Made by a program: the position numbers and the translations under genes
The notes under the pieces: generated by a model
The model's database searches: none
The model's input: the letters and a program-made list of their open reading frames with translations, nothing else
What the model was told of the DNA's origin: nothing
Part shown: piece after piece, positions 20,686 to 29,826 of the stretch
Numbering within the stretch: the first letter of the stretch is position 1
Layout: each line of letters opens with the position of its first letter
Origin: JBCCFK01 sp965262315
Lineage (GTDB): Bacteria; Actinomycetota; Acidimicrobiia; Acidimicrobiales; UBA8592
Assembly: GCA_965262315.1 (NCBI GenBank)
Contig: CBDHFJ010000111.1
Span: 1-59,364 of the forward strand
Reading direction: 5' to 3'
DNA length: 59,364 bases

Positions 20686-21225
20686 ATGGCAATCACAGTG
20701 TCCGAGCAGCCCACACCCGGAGGACGGGCCCGCCATGGGTCGGGTCCACGTCGAGACGTGGCAGGTCGCCTACCGCGGCCACAAACCCGATGAGCACCTC
20801 GACGGCCTGTCGGCGGTCGAACGCGGCGAGCAGTGGGCTTGCGCCATCGCCGGCGGTCTCGCGCCCCAGACGCAGGCGCCTGGTCACCGTCGGCGACGAC
20901 GGCAGGTCTCGGGGATCTGCATGTCGCGGGCCGGCCGCCCACGAGGACGCTCCCGAGACACTCGGCGAGGTCCACCTGATCTACGTGCACCCCGACCACT
21001 GGGACTACCGGAGCCGGCAAGCGCGCTGATGGTCGCCGCGCTCGACTTCCTCCGCTCGGAAGGACTTCACCGACGCCGATGCTTTGGGTCCTGACCGCCA
21101 ACGACCGGGCTCAAGCCGCTTCTATGAACGCGGCGGCTGGACCGAGGACGGCGATCACCCGGGTCGACGAGATCATCTCGGCCTCGAGGTTCCCGAGACG
21201 AGGTACGCCATCTCGCTGGATGTGA
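20686..21225 (+). pseudogene. GNAT-family N-acetyltransferase, reading frame broken many times
   Basis: Piecing frames together gives MAITVSEQPTPE, then IGRVHVETWQVAYRG-like text (GRVHVETWQVAYRGHKPDEH), LVTVGDDGR, ETLGEVHLIYVHPDHWDY, ALMVAALDFLRSEG, WVLTANDRAQ and FYERGGWTEDGDH. This is the order of a complete GNAT domain of about 175 residues, including the acetyl-CoA binding area before ALMVAALDFL and the FYERGGW strand. At least five frame changes are needed. Given similar damage in neighbouring essential genes, sequence error is as likely as true decay. The end is approximate. Confidence 0.65.
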
Positions 21226-21284
21226 GGCTCCCGATCGGGCGCCGGTCAAACACCTGGCCCTGCAAGAGTCCCGCCTCGCGTTCG

Positions 21285-21354
21285 GGATTCGTGACACGTT
21301 CCCGCCGCGACCGGAGCCCGAGAGCAGCCGGCGACTGGAACGTGTCACAAATCC
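21285..21354. repeat. Inverted repeat element, copy 2
   Basis: Eighteen-base arms GGATTCGTGACACGTTCC (21285-21302) and GGAACGTGTCACAAATCC (21337-21354) pair with one mismatch around a 34-bp loop. The core sequence and loop length match the copy at 20567-20647. It lies at the convergence of the GNAT and HAD genes and may act as a two-way terminator. Confidence 0.85.
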
Positions 21355-22066
21355 AGGAGACGGCCTTGGGCGAACCAGGTTCGGCCTCGAGGTCGGCGAG
21401 CGATGGCGACGACGATGTCGGCCAGCGGCCTCGACTTCGGGCGTGAGTCGCGGCACGGTCGAGCCGCTCCCGGTCACCAACACGGTCTCCATCCCCGCCG
21501 CACGGCCGGCGTGGAGGTCGTGGGCGGTGTCGCCCACCATGAGCGCCTCGAACAGGCTCCACGCCCAGCCGCCGTGCGGCCTCCAGGACCATCGCCGGTT
21601 CCGGCTTGGCCCCGAACCCGGAGTCCGACCCGAGCACGACGTCGAACAGGTCGGCCCAGCCCAGGATCTCGAGCTGGTCGGTGGCGATCTCCTCCCAGTC
21701 GTTCGTGGCGACCGCGAGACCGACGCCCCGGCTGCGCAGGGCATGGTCAGCAGCTCCGGGAGGCCGTCGGCCGGAACCGTCGAGTCACCGGCGGCTTCCA
21801 TGCACGCCGCGGTGAACTCCTCGATGTCGACGTAGCGGCTCGAGCGCCGCGAAGATCACGTCGTTGGTCTCGGCGACGAAGATCGAGTCGGGCCGGATCG
21901 TGTCGGTCTCGAGGTCGTAGCCGATCGCGTCGGCAGCGGCCTTCAGCGTCGCCTCGTCGCGAGTGGCCGAACGGAGGCCGGCTCCGGTCGCGGGGTCCCA
22001 TGTGGCATGGAAGTCGACCAGCGTCCCGTCCTTGTCGAAGATCACGGCTCGCAACGGAAGCGTCAT
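21345..22066 (-). CDS. HAD-superfamily hydrolase, phosphoglycolate phosphatase-like (several frameshifts)
   Basis: Starts ATG 22066: MTLPLRAVIFDKDGTLVDFH, with the DxDGT nucleophile motif. In successive frames follow YVDIEEFTAACMEAAGDSTV, VGLAVATNDWEE-like text, GFGAKPEPAMVLEAARRLGV (motif III Lys) and ALMVGDTAHDLHAGRAAGME (motif IV). The whole gives a Gph-type phosphatase of about 230 residues. Shifts occur near 21848, 21740, 21570 and 21430-21460. The end is unclear and runs into the inverted repeat. The upstream ABC-F frame reads directly into this gene. Confidence 0.75.
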
Positions 22067-23832
22067 CGGTCGGTCCTCGAGCTCCTCGCTCAGTTCCAGC
22101 CAACGGTCCTCCGCCCCGGCCAGATCGCGCTGCGCAACCGACACCTCGTCGCCCAGCTCACGCAGCCTTTCGTGATCGCTGGCGTTCTCGACCAGCTCGT
22201 CGTTGAGCCGATCGATCCGCTTCTGGAGGCGGTTCATGAGCTTGTCGGTCTCCTTCAACTCGTGGCGGATCGTGCTCACCGATCGCCCGGACGCGGGCTT
22301 GGCTCGCGGTGCCTTCGCCCCCTTGGAGCCCTTGTCGGAACCCGCAGCGACGGCCGACGCCGACTCGGCCCGACGCTTGGAGGTGCGGACGCGCTGCTGA
22401 TCCTCCCATGCGGCGAACCCGCCCGGATACCGGCCGGCCTTGCCCTGACCGTCGAGGACCAACACGTCGTCGACGGTGCGCTCGAGAAACGCCCGGTCGT
22501 GGCTGACGACCACGAGCGCACCCGGCCAGTCCTCGAGAAAGTTCTCGAGCGCACGGAGCGTGTCCAGGTCGAGGTCGTTGGTGGGCTCGTCCAGCAACAA
22601 CACGTTCGGTCGGGCCGCCAGCGTCAGGACCAGCTGGAGGCGACGGCGCTCGCCGCCGGAGAGCAGCTCGATCGGCGCCCACTGCACGTCGGAGTCGAAC
22701 CAGAAGCTCTCCATGAGCGCCTTGTCCTTCCAGTCGGCCTCGGACTTCCCACCGGTGACGGCCTCCCAGACACGCTGCTTGTGATCCAGCGTGACCCCGA
22801 CCTGGTCGTGGTAGCCGAGGCGGACGGTCGGGCCGTACTCGACGGTCCCCTCCTCGGGCTCCAGTCGCTTGGCGATGACGTCGAGCAGGGTCGACTTCCC
22901 GGACCCGTTCAGGCCGACGATCCCGAGCCGTTCGTCGGGGCCCAGCAACAGGTTCACGTTCCGGAACAGCCAGCGCTCGTCGTGGCGGTGGCTCACCCGG
23001 TGCAGCTCCACCACCTTGTCGCCGAGCCTCGGCACGTCCACGTGGAGGTTCAGCGAGCCCTCCCGGGCCGCGGCCTGCGGCTTTGTGTTCGACCACCGCC
23101 TTCGCGCGGGCGATGTGCGCCTTGTTCTTGCTGGTCCGGGCCGGCGCCCCTCGGCGGAGCCACGCGAGCTCACGCGTGGCCAGGTTGCGCCGCACCTCGT
23201 CGGCCCGAGCCTCGTGCGCCTCACGCAGCTCCCGGCCGGCCAGGAACCCCGTCGTAGCCACCGTCGTGCAGATAGGCCTTGCCGCGGTCGAGTTCGAGCA
23301 CCTTGGTGACAACGGCGTCGAGCAGGTGGCGATCGTGGGCCACCATCACGATGCCGCCCTTGTGCGCGGCGAGGCGTTCCTCGAGCCAGTGGATGGCACC
23401 GATGTCGAGGTGGTTGGTGGGCTCGTCGAGGATCAGCAGGTCCGCATCGGCCACCAGCACCCGGGCCAGCGCCACGCGACGGGCCTCGCCCCCCGACAGT
23501 TCACCGGTCCGGGCGTCGAGCTTCGCTCCCATCCCCAGGCGATCGAGGATGGACTCGACCTCCCAGTTGTCGCCGGCGACCTCCCGCACGGTGCCGTCCG
23601 GCAGCGGCGCGTCCTGGGCCAGGATCGCGACCGATGCGCCACTCCCCCGCCGGATGGTGCCGGCATCGGGCGTGAGCTGGTCGGCCATGACTCGGAGCAG
23701 GGTGGACTTGCCGGTCCCGTTGATCCCGACGATGCCGATGCGATCACCGGTGCTGACCGTCAACGAGACGTCGCGCAACAGATCGCGGTCGGGACGAGTG
23801 ACGGTCACGCCGGTGACGTCGATCAGGATCAC
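22067..23832 (-). CDS. ABC-F family ATPase, Uup/EttA-like (two frameshifts)
   Basis: About 585 residues as repaired. Two ABC ATPase cassettes without membrane domains: Walker A GINGTGKST and GLNGSGKST, signature LSGGEARRVALA and LSGGERRRLQLV, Walker B LLILDEPTNHLD and VLLLDEPTNDLD. A linker (ARTSKNKAHIARAKAVVEHK) and a C-terminal coiled coil (KETDKLMNRLQKRIDRLNDE) are typical of Uup-like ABC-F proteins that act on the ribosome. Extra bases appear in a G-run at 23247-23250 and an A-run at 23082-23084 (reverse-strand reading). Confidence 0.88.
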
Positions 23833-23851
23833 GAGGCGACGCTACCGGCGT

Positions 23852-24667
23852 TCACTCCCGGGTGAGACCCACGGTGCCGAGCGCGACCAGGCGATCATCG
23901 TTCGCGGTGTCGACCAACTCGACGTCGACCGATGCGTACGCGTCGTAGTCGGCCAGCTCACGGGCCACGGTACGGACCGGGCCGTCGCCCGCCTGGCCGA
24001 CGTACCGCACCGAGATGTCGACCGGCACCGCGCCCGGCACGGCCGACCGTGCGGCCTCGGCGAGGGTGATGGCGGTGGCGCCGCCGTTGACGGTGCCGAA
24101 CGAGTTGAGGACATACGGGGTCTTGTCCAGCTCCACGACACCGGGTTCCAGGTGGCGCAACCCCATCTTGTCGACGGGCGGCTCGACGAAGCCCGAACCC
24201 GAGTCCATCATGCTCCGGCGCTCCCCGACCGGGGTACGGCGGCCGACGTCGTCGACGTCGAATCGGGCGGCATCGCGGGCGAGTCGGCTGAACGTCATGA
24301 CGGCGGTACCTGCGTGACGGGTGGGCAGCTCCTCGCCTCGTCCGTCGAACACCTCGGATCGGACGGTGACGATGCGACTCCCGGCGCGCAGCACCCGGGT
24401 GGTGACGACGAGCGGACCCTGCGTCACGCCACCGCTGCGCTGGTACGAGAGATCCGACGTGGCGCACCAGTCAGGCGCCACCTGCGCCAAGGCGGCCGTC
24501 GCTCCGGCGATGTCCACCACCGCGGCGACCACCCCGACGTGGAGCCCTTGCGCATCCATGGCCGGCGGTTGCATCGGGGCGAACACGTGGAGATCATCCT
24601 CGTCGACCCAGCAGGTGGTCGCCATGAGGTCTCGGAGCAGATGGTCAGGAGGCGGGTACGCGGCCAT
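23852..24667 (-). CDS. Double hot-dog PaaI-like thioesterase
   Basis: 271 residues with two hot-dog domains. The first carries GLHVGVVAAVVDIAGATAAL, in the position of the catalytic helix, and ends DLSYQRSGGVTQGPLVVTTRVL. The second has SFGTVNGGATAITLAEAARS and DISVRYVGQAGDGPVRTVARE. The repetition argues for an acyl-CoA thioesterase, but catalytic acids are not certain and the substrate is unknown. ATG 24667 is chosen; GTG 24676 is also possible. It lies downstream of the large LuxR regulator, separated by a hairpin. Confidence 0.8.
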   Translation of the reverse strand: MAAYPPPDHLLRDLMATTCWVDEDDLHVFAPMQPPAMDAQGLHVGVVAAVVDIAGATAALAQVAPDWCATSDLSYQRSGGVTQGPLVVTTRVLRAGSRIVTVRSEVFDGRGEELPTRHAGTAVMTFSRLARDAARFDVDDVGRRTPVGERRSMMDSGSGFVEPPVDKMGLRHLEPGVVELDKTPYVLNSFGTVNGGATAITLAEAARSAVPGAVPVDISVRYVGQAGDGPVRTVARELADYDAYASVDVELVDTANDDRLVALGTVGLTRE

Positions 24668-24722
24668 GGCGGCCACATCTTTGCCGATCGAGGCGGAACC
24701 GGCCGCGCTGGCGGTCTGTCTC

Positions 24723-24760
24723 CGTTGTTGCGTTCGCACCCGGTTCGGAGCGCAACAACG
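24723..24760 (-). terminator. Hairpin after the LuxR regulator gene
   Basis: Perfect 10-bp arms CGTTGTTGCG and CGCAACAACG enclose 18 bases, just past the regulator's stop at 24763 on the reverse strand. There is no strong U-tract. It probably separates the regulator transcript from the thioesterase gene. Confidence 0.5.
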
Positions 24761-24762
24761 AG

Positions 24763-26952
24763 TCAGAACAGCCCGAGCTCCTGGGCCCGGGTGATGGCAT
24801 GGGAGCGCTTGGACACACCGAGCTTGCGGTAGATCGATTTGATGTGGGTCTTCACCGTCGACGGTGCGATGTAGAGCTCGTCGGCGATCTCGCGCTGGGT
24901 CAGGTCCCCACGCAGGAGCCGCGCCACCGCGAGCTCGCGTTCGGACAACGGGTCCTCGCCCTGCTCCGCCGGTGGGGGGTGTGGCTCGGCCGGAGGCGCG
25001 GTCTCGATCCCGCGCTGCGCCCGGTCGATGAGACCGCCGTGGGAGATGCGGCGCGCGATCTGGAGCGCTTCGCCGAACTCGCCGATCGCGCCGGTGCTGC
25101 CCTCGGCGACGGCCAGCTCGGCCCGTCCACACCGAGCGGTCGCCAGAATCTCGGCGTAGCCGTGGGCTGCGGCCTTGTCGACGGCCTGGTCGAGCAGGCG
25201 TCGCGCATCGCCATAGCGGCCGGCCCGGGTGGCGCGGACCCCGAGCTCGCTGGCGATCAGCGCCTCGGCCGAGCCGAATCCGGTCCGAGCGATCGCCAGC
25301 CCGTCGGCGAGGTGCCGATCGGCCGAGGGGTCGTCGGGGTCCAGACGAGCCAGGCTCACTCGGGTGAGCAACTCGGGGTAGGGGTGCCCTGAGGCGAGCG
25401 CCGAAGTCAGCGCCTCGTCGAAGGCGGCGCGAGCCGCGACGCGATCCCCGAGTGCCAGGTGCGCGTTCCCGATGGCGCCTTCGGCCATCGATCGGCAGAT
25501 GAGGTCGCCGTCCTCGTCGTGCAGCTGCTTGGCGCGCTCGGCGTGTTCCAGCGCCCGCTGGTGCTGGCCGCGGTGGCTCCAGTAGAAGGCCTCGCCGGAC
25601 TCGAGGTTGGCCCGCCACTCGAGCGGCAGGTCGTCGTCCAGGTAGTCCCACCACAGACCGGGCTCGTCGGGCGGCAGATAGTGGACCCACCAGATCGCGA
25701 TGGGGCCCAGCAGTGCGCCGAATCCCTGCTTGTCGCCGCCGAGCGCGCACCGCCGCAGCGCGGTACACAGATTCGGCACCTCGAGCCGAAACCGAGGGAA
25801 CACGTTGTCGGGGTCGGCGTCCCAGCGCAGCGCGTGGATGCGCTCGACGACCGACAGCGCCCACCGATGGTGGCGACGCTCCGCATCAGCTCGAGTGTCG
25901 TCATCCAACTCGTTGGCGGCTTCCAGCCGGACGATCTCGAGGATGCGATAGCGATCGGTCTCGGGGTCGAACGCGACCAGCGAGTGGTCCACCAACCGGC
26001 CCAGCCCCTCCGCGGTGCCGGCGGGGTCGATGCAGCGCGCCGCCTCGGCGGTGAAGCCGCCGACGAAGACGGTCAGTCGATCGAGCAGCTCGGCGTCGGC
26101 GTCGGTGAGGAACTGGCGGCTCCAGTCCAGCGACGCCGCGACCGACCGTTGGTGCTCCGGCCGATCACGACGGCCGGTGCTGAGCCCGGCCGGTCGCTCG
26201 GTCATCGCCCGGAGGATCTCGGAAAGTGGCTGGGTCCGGGCCAGCGCCGCCGCGAGCTCGAGGACCAGCGGCACCCCGTCGGCGGCCCGACAGAGGTCGG
26301 CGACCAGCACCCGGTTGCCGTCCCCGAGCTCGAAAGTGGGCACCGCCTGACGGATCCGCTCGATGAACAGCTGCGCTGCGGTGCTGGCCAGGACATCTGC
26401 GTCGGTGCCATGTGCGTCCGGGACGTCGAGTGGCCGGACCGTCCAGATGACCTCGTCACCGAGATCGATCGGGCGTCGCGAGGTGGCCAGCACACGGAGG
26501 TCCTCGGTGCGGTCGAGCAGGTCCACCAGCACGTCCGCCACGTCCTCGACCAGGTGCTCGCAGTTGTCGAGCACCAGCAGCGTGCGTGCCGAATCGAGCG
26601 CCGCCGGCACCTTGTCCGGCCCGGGGGCCGGCTCGTTCACGGCCGCATCGGCGATCAACCGGCTCACGTCACCTTCGTGGCTGCCGTCGGCCAGCTGGAC
26701 CACCACGATCCGATCGAAGTCGGGCTCGAGCTCGTGGACCACCTCGCCGGCAAGCGCGGTCTTGCCGACTCCACCTGTCCCGACGAGGCTCACCAGGCGC
26801 GATCGCCCGACCAGCTCGACGACGCGACGAATGTCCTCGGCGCGCCCGACGATGGCCTCGGCGTGGTGCTGGAGATCGAGCACGAGTTCCATCGTAGGAA
26901 GGCTGCGGCCCCTGGTCCCCTCCGGTCCGTCCCCCTTTTGGGGGATCGTCAC
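24763..26952 (-). CDS. Large LuxR-family regulator with AAA/NB-ARC ATPase domain
   Basis: 729 residues. The N-terminal ATPase holds GTGGVGKT (Walker A, 58-65) and LLVLDNCEHLVEDVADVL (Walker B), followed by a winged-helix-like part (SLDWSRQFLTDADAELLDRL). The middle resembles tetratricopeptide-type helices rich in Ala and Arg. The C-terminus is a LuxR HTH: SERELAVARLLRGDLTQREI and APSTVKTHIKSIYRKLGV. The start is GTG 26952 or ATG 26892. It is divergent from the SRPBCC gene at 27021, its nearest candidate target. Confidence 0.9.
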   Translation of the reverse strand: MTIPQKGDGPEGTRGRSLPTMELVLDLQHHAEAIVGRAEDIRRVVELVGRSRLVSLVGTGGVGKTALAGEVVHELEPDFDRIVVVQLADGSHEGDVSRLIADAAVNEPAPGPDKVPAALDSARTLLVLDNCEHLVEDVADVLVDLLDRTEDLRVLATSRRPIDLGDEVIWTVRPLDVPDAHGTDADVLASTAAQLFIERIRQAVPTFELGDGNRVLVADLCRAADGVPLVLELAAALARTQPLSEILRAMTERPAGLSTGRRDRPEHQRSVAASLDWSRQFLTDADAELLDRLTVFVGGFTAEAARCIDPAGTAEGLGRLVDHSLVAFDPETDRYRILEIVRLEAANELDDDTRADAERRHHRWALSVVERIHALRWDADPDNVFPRFRLEVPNLCTALRRCALGGDKQGFGALLGPIAIWWVHYLPPDEPGLWWDYLDDDLPLEWRANLESGEAFYWSHRGQHQRALEHAERAKQLHDEDGDLICRSMAEGAIGNAHLALGDRVAARAAFDEALTSALASGHPYPELLTRVSLARLDPDDPSADRHLADGLAIARTGFGSAEALIASELGVRATRAGRYGDARRLLDQAVDKAAAHGYAEILATARCGRAELAVAEGSTGAIGEFGEALQIARRISHGGLIDRAQRGIETAPPAEPHPPPAEQGEDPLSERELAVARLLRGDLTQREIADELYIAPSTVKTHIKSIYRKLGVSKRSHAITRAQELGLF

Positions 26953-27020
26953 GTCCCCCGACGCGGGTCGACAGTGAAGGCAACGGCCGCCCCAAGGTCT
27001 GGGGAGGTCGGGAACGTGCC

Positions 27021-27788
27021 ATGACCGAGATCAACCGACAGATCCGCCTCGATGCCTCGCCGAGCGAGGTCGCCGCCGGCCTCGCCGCCTCACCATGGCG
27101 CAGCGCGATGCGCATCGAGCCGGCCGGTGCGGGGAGCCGGGTCGTGATCAACGCCACTGCCGAACCCGAGGAACTCGCTCGGGCCGTCGAGCACATGGCA
27201 CTCGACGAGGTGTGCCGCCTTCGCAGTGCGTTGACCGAACCCGCTCCCCGTGCCGCCCCCCGAGGTGTCGACGGCAGGCGCTGGACGCCCCAGTTCCTCG
27301 AGATGGAGGTGACCGTCGACGCCCCGACCGCTCGCGTCTGGGCCGCCGTCGCCGATGTGGGCAACGTCGAGGCCTGGAACCCTGGGATCGCCTCGGCGAC
27401 GCTGACATCGGACGCACGCGAAGGCGTCGGCGCGACCCGCGAGTGCGTCCTGTCGCCGATGGGCACGGTGCAGGAACGGGTCACCGCCTGGATGCACGAG
27501 CGCCTGATCACGGTCGAGATCTACGAGCGGAAACGGCTTCCTGCGATCAGACGGGCGGCAGCGACCATCGAGCTCACGCCCGTCGGCACCCGGACCGTCG
27601 TCCGGTGCCGCCTGGACTATGCGGTCGGCCTGGGTCCGGCCGGGCGGGGCTTGCACGCGTCCTTCCTGCGGCGGATGTTCGACCGCTCGCTCGTCGGCAT
27701 GCTCGCCGGCCTGAAGCACCACGTGGAAACCGGCGAGCCCGTGGCGGGCGTCGAAGCCCTGCCACTCGGTGAGGTCCGCGCGGCCTGA
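27021..27788 (+). CDS. SRPBCC-fold protein
   Basis: 255 residues. Residues 95-245 form a clear START/SRPBCC domain: FLEMEVTVDAPTARVWAAVAD, then VEAWNPGIASATL, ATRECVLSPMGTVQERVTAW, and the C-terminal helix SFLRRMFDRSLVGMLAGLKHH. The first 85 residues look like a degenerate second copy (IRLDASPSEVAAGLAASPWR). Such folds bind hydrophobic ligands. It is separated by 68 bp from the divergent LuxR regulator. Confidence 0.78.
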   Translation: MTEINRQIRLDASPSEVAAGLAASPWRSAMRIEPAGAGSRVVINATAEPEELARAVEHMALDEVCRLRSALTEPAPRAAPRGVDGRRWTPQFLEMEVTVDAPTARVWAAVADVGNVEAWNPGIASATLTSDAREGVGATRECVLSPMGTVQERVTAWMHERLITVEIYERKRLPAIRRAAATIELTPVGTRTVVRCRLDYAVGLGPAGRGLHASFLRRMFDRSLVGMLAGLKHHVETGEPVAGVEALPLGEVRAA

Positions 27789-27811
27789 GGCACGCCGGTA
27801 CGGTTGCGGCC

Positions 27812-28585
27812 GTGCGAGTGGCGGTCATGCAGACGACGCCGGCTTCGGATGTCGACCAGAACGTCCAGCGGCTCGCCGACGCGCTCGAGATCGCTGCACG
27901 ACAGGGCGCCGACGTGCTGGTGACGCCGGAGATGTTCCTGTCTGGGTACAACATCGGCGCCGACGCGGTTCGGGCCGCTGCCCGCCCCATCGACGGCGAG
28001 CACGTCGAACGCGTCGCCGCGTTGGCGGCCGCGGTCGGCGTTGCGGTGGTCGCCGGACTCCCGGAGCTCGACGGCCGGGACGTGTTCAACACCGCGGCAC
28101 TGCTGTCGTCCACCGGCGAACTGGTGACGAGCTACCGCAAGACCCATCTCTACGGTGACCTCGACCGCGCGCAGTTCTCCTCCGGCGATGCGCTGTCCGA
28201 GGTGGTCGACCTGGCCGGGCTCCGGGTCGCGCTGGCGATCTGTTTCGACATCGAGTTCCCCGAGGTTGCTCGAACCCTGACGGCCCGCGGCGCCGACGCC
28301 ATCCTGGTCCCCACCGCCAACTGGCTCGACACCGTCAACACTCGCCTCGTCCCGGCGCGCGCCGAGGAGAACGGCACCTACGTGGTGTACGCGAACTACT
28401 GGGGCGTCGAGGGTGCGATGCGGTACTGCGGGCAGTCGTGTGTGGTCGACCCCTCGGGCAACGACGTGCTGCGGATGACCGACGGCGAGCGAGTCCTGGT
28501 CGGCGAGATGACTGCCGCGACCGCGGCGACGGCGCGCCGCGAGATCGACTACTTGGCCCAACGCCGCCCAGAGCTCTACGACTGA
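27812..28585 (+). CDS. Carbon-nitrogen hydrolase (nitrilase superfamily)
   Basis: 257 residues. The catalytic triad is E40 (VTPEMF), K110 (SYRKTHLYGD) and C144 (LAICFDIEFPE), the standard Glu-Lys-Cys set. The family hydrolyses amides or nitriles, such as omega-amides or aliphatic amides. The start is GTG 27812. Twenty bases separate it from the next gene, a C45-family acyltransferase/hydrolase, so a common transcript is likely and both act on amide bonds. The substrate is not known. Confidence 0.9.
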   Translation: MRVAVMQTTPASDVDQNVQRLADALEIAARQGADVLVTPEMFLSGYNIGADAVRAAARPIDGEHVERVAALAAAVGVAVVAGLPELDGRDVFNTAALLSSTGELVTSYRKTHLYGDLDRAQFSSGDALSEVVDLAGLRVALAICFDIEFPEVARTLTARGADAILVPTANWLDTVNTRLVPARAEENGTYVVYANYWGVEGAMRYCGQSCVVDPSGNDVLRMTDGERVLVGEMTAATAATARREIDYLAQRRPELYD

Positions 28586-28604
28586 CGCCCCGAGGAGAGA
28601 CACC

Positions 28605-29741
28605 ATGCGCCGACCTCAGATCCGAATTCTCGACCTCGCCGGCAGCCCCGAACACATGGGCGCGACCCATGGTCGGGCATACGCCGACGAGATCCGCCGC
28701 TATGCAGACGAGCGGATCGCCCTCGTGTGCGACGGCCGGTGGAGCGGCGGTCCGATGGAGCGGGCCGACGTGATCGAGATCGCGGAGTCGATGCTGCCCG
28801 CGCACGAGGCCTTCGACGCCGCGCTGCATGCCGAGATGCTGGCGATGGCCGACGCCGCCGACCTCACGCCTGCCGAGGCCGTCATCGTGGGCGGGTTCAC
28901 CGACTTCGTCGACACCGTCAGCGCCGTGTCCGGCGGCCGGGCGCCGCTGTCGGTCCTCGAGGACGACTGCACTGCCGTCATCGTGCCCGACGGTCGCGCT
29001 GGCGGCGCCGGCTTCCTGGCCCAGACGTGGGACATGCACGACACGGCCACCGACCACGTCCTGCTGTTGCGGATCGAGCCCGACGACGCGCCGGCCGCCC
29101 GGGTGTTCACCACCACCGGGTGCCTGGGCCAGATCGGCATGAACAGCGAGGGCGTCTGCGTGGGCATCAACAACCTCAACACGACCGACGGGGTGCGAGG
29201 CGTCTGCTGGACGTCGGTCGTTCGGGGCATGTTGCAGACCGCCACCGCGACCGAGGCGCTGGGTGTGTTGCTCGACGCAGACCTCGCCGGGGCCCACAAC
29301 TTCGTGATCTTCGACCGTCACGGCGACGGCTACGACGTGGAGGCCATGCCGTCCACTCGACCGGTCGAGCGACTCGGCGACGAGCCGATCGCCCACACGA
29401 ATCACACGGTGAGTCCCGAGGCAACGATGGTGCAGGCACCACGTGACGCGGGCATGCAAGCGAGCTCGGAGACGCGGCTGGCACACGCCACAGCACTGCT
29501 GGAGGGCGGCACGGTGGACACGGACCGCCTGTTCGCCCTCACCCGTGACGAACGCGCCATCTGCCAGGTGGCCCGCCCACCGTTCCATGTGGAGTCGAGC
29601 GGCGCTGCGATCATGCGGCCGGCGACCGGCGAGTACTGGGCATGCTGGGGCCGCCCCGCCGAGAACGACTATGTTGCCGTCCCGACGTCGGGCGCCGCAG
29701 TGGCCTGCACCCCGACCACGGTCGTCGAGGCCACCGGCTGA
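28605..29741 (+). CDS. C45-family autoproteolytic acyltransferase/peptidase (Ntn hydrolase)
   Basis: 378 residues. The sequence EDDCTAVIVPDG places a Cys in the position of the autocatalytic nucleophile of acyl-CoA:6-aminopenicillanate acyltransferase-like (C45) enzymes. AQTWDMHD and TTTGCLGQIGMNSEGVCVGI are strands typical of the Ntn fold, followed by NHTVSPEA. These enzymes cleave or form amide bonds of acylated amino compounds. RBS GAGGAGAG lies before ATG 28605. It follows the nitrilase-like gene. Confidence 0.85.
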   Translation: MRRPQIRILDLAGSPEHMGATHGRAYADEIRRYADERIALVCDGRWSGGPMERADVIEIAESMLPAHEAFDAALHAEMLAMADAADLTPAEAVIVGGFTDFVDTVSAVSGGRAPLSVLEDDCTAVIVPDGRAGGAGFLAQTWDMHDTATDHVLLLRIEPDDAPAARVFTTTGCLGQIGMNSEGVCVGINNLNTTDGVRGVCWTSVVRGMLQTATATEALGVLLDADLAGAHNFVIFDRHGDGYDVEAMPSTRPVERLGDEPIAHTNHTVSPEATMVQAPRDAGMQASSETRLAHATALLEGGTVDTDRLFALTRDERAICQVARPPFHVESSGAAIMRPATGEYWACWGRPAENDYVAVPTSGAAVACTPTTVVEATG

Positions 29742-29770
29742 CCCACCCAGCCCGGCCCACGAGCCCTCGA

Positions 29771-29826
29771 GATGTCGTCCCCGCTGGCGGGGTCCCGAGG
29801 CGCGCTCGGGTGCACCCGACGACATC
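29771..29826. terminator. Branched hairpin (three-way junction) between convergent genes
   Basis: GATGTCGT pairs with ACGACATC (29771-29778 with 29819-29826). Inside lie two hairpins, CCCCGC-TG-GCGGGG (29779-29792) and CCCGAG-GCGCG-CTCGGG (29794-29810). The result is a compact three-way junction in the gap between the C45 gene and the convergent transporter. A further hairpin CTTGTC-GTTT-GACAAG lies at 29834-29849. A two-way termination role is likely, a small RNA is possible. Confidence 0.5.

Noticed and set aside
20686..21225. Several unrelated small genes in different frames around the GNAT region
   Set aside because: The fragments join in order into one acetyltransferase when single-base shifts are allowed.
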